Shown piece after piece: positions 21,508-23,005 of a stretch of DNA of 23,005 nt. Below the pieces are notes generated by a model, which worked only from the letters and a program-made list of their open reading frames with translations, searched no databases and was not told where the DNA came from. The DNA is taken from positions 1,036-24,040 of the forward strand of contig DKDS01000066.1 of NCBI GenBank assembly GCA_002451855.1, in the 5' to 3' direction. Position 1 is the stretch's first letter, and each line of letters begins with the position of its first letter. The stretch comes from Ruminococcaceae bacterium UBA6842. Lineage in GTDB: Bacteria > Bacillota > Clostridia > Oscillospirales > Acutalibacteraceae. Both the position numbers and the translations under genes were made by a program.

Positions 21508-23001
21508 ATGTTTTCTGCCAAAAAAGCGGTATGCGTAATACTTGCGGCTTTACTGTGCGCAACGGCGGCAGGGTGCGGAGGCGACAGCGGTTCTTCAAAG
21601 AAAAAGAAGAAAAAGATTATTGTAATTCAGAATTCCGATTCGTCTCAAACCGATACTACGGATTCTTCGGACTCTTCCGACTTTTCGGATGACGATTCGT
21701 TAAGCTCTGAAGAAAAGATACGCCGCTCACTGTATGTTCCCTCGGCTGAAGATGAGGAGTACAAGGATGTAATCGAACCCGAATACAAGATTAAGGCGGT
21801 ATCGTGGGACGGACCTGCCGGTTATACGGTCGTGTACCCCGAAGGCTCAGGTTATCTTAAGAATGCGGCGAAGCGCCTTGCGGAATATTTTAAAACAAAT
21901 TGCGGGGTCGAGCTTAATGTTGTAAGCGACTCGGCGGCTGAAACTTCAAAAGAAATACTCGTAGGCAATACAAACCGCAGAACCTCCTCGCTTTCTGCCG
22001 ATGAATATGCCGTAACCTTAAGCGGAAACAAATTGATTTTCGAGGGCGGACATTATTTAGGTGCGGTAAAAGCGGCGACATGGTTCAGGAGCTTTACATA
22101 TAAAAAGGGCGAGGTAAACGCTCTTACGGGAAAATTTGATTTCGAGCCTACTAAGGACGGCTATGAATATGTATGGGGCGACGAGTTCGACGGCGACACG
22201 CTTGACAGCACAAAGTGGACGCTGACATCTCATATGACCGGTACCTCGGCGCTCAAGCTTTCCGACGATCCGCAGATACTTAATGTATCCGAAGGCAGAT
22301 TGAAGCTTACCTCACGCCATTGGTTTGACCCTGACGATAAGAATGTTGTTTACGGCGTTCCTTATACGGTAATGTCAAAGCTTCATATGAACTTCCAGTA
22401 CGGCTACCTTGAAATGCGCGCCAGAATTCCGAGTAAAAACGGAGCGTGGCCGTCGCTTTGGATATCCGGCGAAACTGCTGAGGCTACCAATAAGGACACA
22501 CCGGCGGGACTTAAGCAAAATATTTACGATACAAAGTTCTTTGCGGAAATTGATATTTTCGAAATATTCTCTTCCGAAATAGCGGATACGCTTGTTCCTA
22601 ATATACACAAATGGTATATGAAGGGGTATAAATCTCCCGACGGAAAATCCCATGTTGAGTATAACAATACAAACGGCAGGGTTTCGGGCAGATACAGAGC
22701 GGATGACGGAACAGAGTTCACCGAGAACTACCACCTTATCGGATGCAAGTTTACCGAGAATGATATAACAATGTATTACGACGGTAAAGAATACTGCACC
22801 TTTAATTTGAATGAAAGTATTGACGACGATCCCGATATGAACGATTTCAGGAATCCTCTCTTTATAATGATAAACAATCATATTAAGGAGAAGGATGTTG
22901 AATATAACAAATCGACTTTCCCGTTTGAGTACTATATAGACTACATAAGACTATATCAGAAACCGGGCGAGGGAGGACTTTGGGTTGATGACAATACCTG
23001 A
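21508..23001 (+). CDS. GH16 family glycoside hydrolase lipoprotein with N-terminal accessory domain
   Basis: The 497-residue product has a lipoprotein signal peptide with lipobox ATAAGC (Cys23), then a poly-Lys patch (31-36) and a Ser/Asp-rich linker (to about 70). An alpha/beta accessory domain follows (about 92-210), including AKRLAEYFKTNCGVEL and KEILVGNTNR. It resembles N-terminal domains of some alpha-glucuronidase and hexosaminidase-type enzymes. The C-terminal GH16 domain (about 220-487) has YVWGDEFDG and the catalytic EIDIFE, with Glu347 nucleophile, Asp349 and Glu352 acid/base. GH16 enzymes cleave beta-1,3/1,4-glucans, xyloglucan, agar or related chains; the substrate is open. The start ATG has AAAGGA upstream; the frame extends 24 codons earlier without lipoprotein features. 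The gene is complete, ending four bases before the window edge. Confidence 0.92.
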   Translation: MFSAKKAVCVILAALLCATAAGCGGDSGSSKKKKKKIIVIQNSDSSQTDTTDSSDSSDFSDDDSLSSEEKIRRSLYVPSAEDEEYKDVIEPEYKIKAVSWDGPAGYTVVYPEGSGYLKNAAKRLAEYFKTNCGVELNVVSDSAAETSKEILVGNTNRRTSSLSADEYAVTLSGNKLIFEGGHYLGAVKAATWFRSFTYKKGEVNALTGKFDFEPTKDGYEYVWGDEFDGDTLDSTKWTLTSHMTGTSALKLSDDPQILNVSEGRLKLTSRHWFDPDDKNVVYGVPYTVMSKLHMNFQYGYLEMRARIPSKNGAWPSLWISGETAEATNKDTPAGLKQNIYDTKFFAEIDIFEIFSSEIADTLVPNIHKWYMKGYKSPDGKSHVEYNNTNGRVSGRYRADDGTEFTENYHLIGCKFTENDITMYYDGKEYCTFNLNESIDDDPDMNDFRNPLFIMINNHIKEKDVEYNKSTFPFEYYIDYIRLYQKPGEGGLWVDDNT

Positions 23002-23005
23002 GTGT

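Noticed and set aside
22375..22881. 168-codon minus-strand frame within the GH16 gene
   Set aside because: Antisense to conserved GH16 catalytic sequence, with no ribosome binding site or recognisable domain.
1..23005. Insertion sequence, prophage or integrative element
   Set aside because: No transposase, integrase, recombinase or phage gene in any frame; the only mobile-like signal is the small palindrome array.

Overview
This is a chromosomal stretch of a Gram-positive, low-to-mid GC Clostridia-type bacterium, most likely a gut Ruminococcaceae/Oscillospirales relative. That placement is inferred from gene content: a spoIIIJ/yidC-jag pair, GH25 and GH16 enzymes, an LTA-synthase-like sulfatase and a CrtO-family acyltransferase, with Bacillota-style GGAGG ribosome binding sites and TTGACA/TATAAT promoters. 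Almost everything reads leftward (minus strand). Only the last gene, a GH16 lipoprotein, is on the plus strand. No phage, transposase, integrase or CRISPR array was seen.

Positions 1-8.9 kb hold core information and envelope genes. Read in the direction of transcription they are rpmH-rnpA-yidD-yidC-jag, then murA, walJ(yycJ)-rlmH, then rpmG-secE-nusG-rplK-rplA, then the 5' end of an initiator tRNA. Several of these genes sit close to oriC in Bacillus, but no dnaA or DnaA-box cluster is visible. The secE gene is unusual: one reading frame joins a four-helix membrane domain to SecE. rplA is followed by a terminator and a tRNA, not by rplJ-rplL.

Positions 8.9-14.7 kb are accessory envelope genes. 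An overlapping operon encodes an LtaS-like sulfatase, a Nudix hydrolase and a LOG-family protein. A gene-free stretch carrying an array of six short palindromes between two 14-bp direct repeats separates it from a secreted GH25 muramidase with about 18 tandem 22-residue wall-binding-type repeats. A tRNA-Arg(CCG) with its terminator lies just upstream of the muramidase.

Positions 14.7-20.2 kb hold galE, fba (class II aldolase) and a lipid/glycolipid set: CrtO-like acyltransferase, UgtP/MGDG-synthase-like glycosyltransferase, PAP2 phosphatase and a degenerate CoA-acyltransferase-fold protein. Together with galE and the LtaS-like enzyme, these suggest synthesis of an acylated glycolipid and polymer-anchor lipid (inference).

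Positions 20.2-23.0 kb hold an AraC-type regulator divergent from a GH16 lipoprotein. The spacer carries three copies of AGACAAC, two in tandem overlapping the -35 of a GH16 promoter candidate. This looks like a regulator/target polysaccharide-utilisation unit.

A recurring theme is compact signals. Terminator-like palindromes overlap or abut the next promoter at several junctions (about 3.07, 8.88, 17.7 and 20.2 kb).
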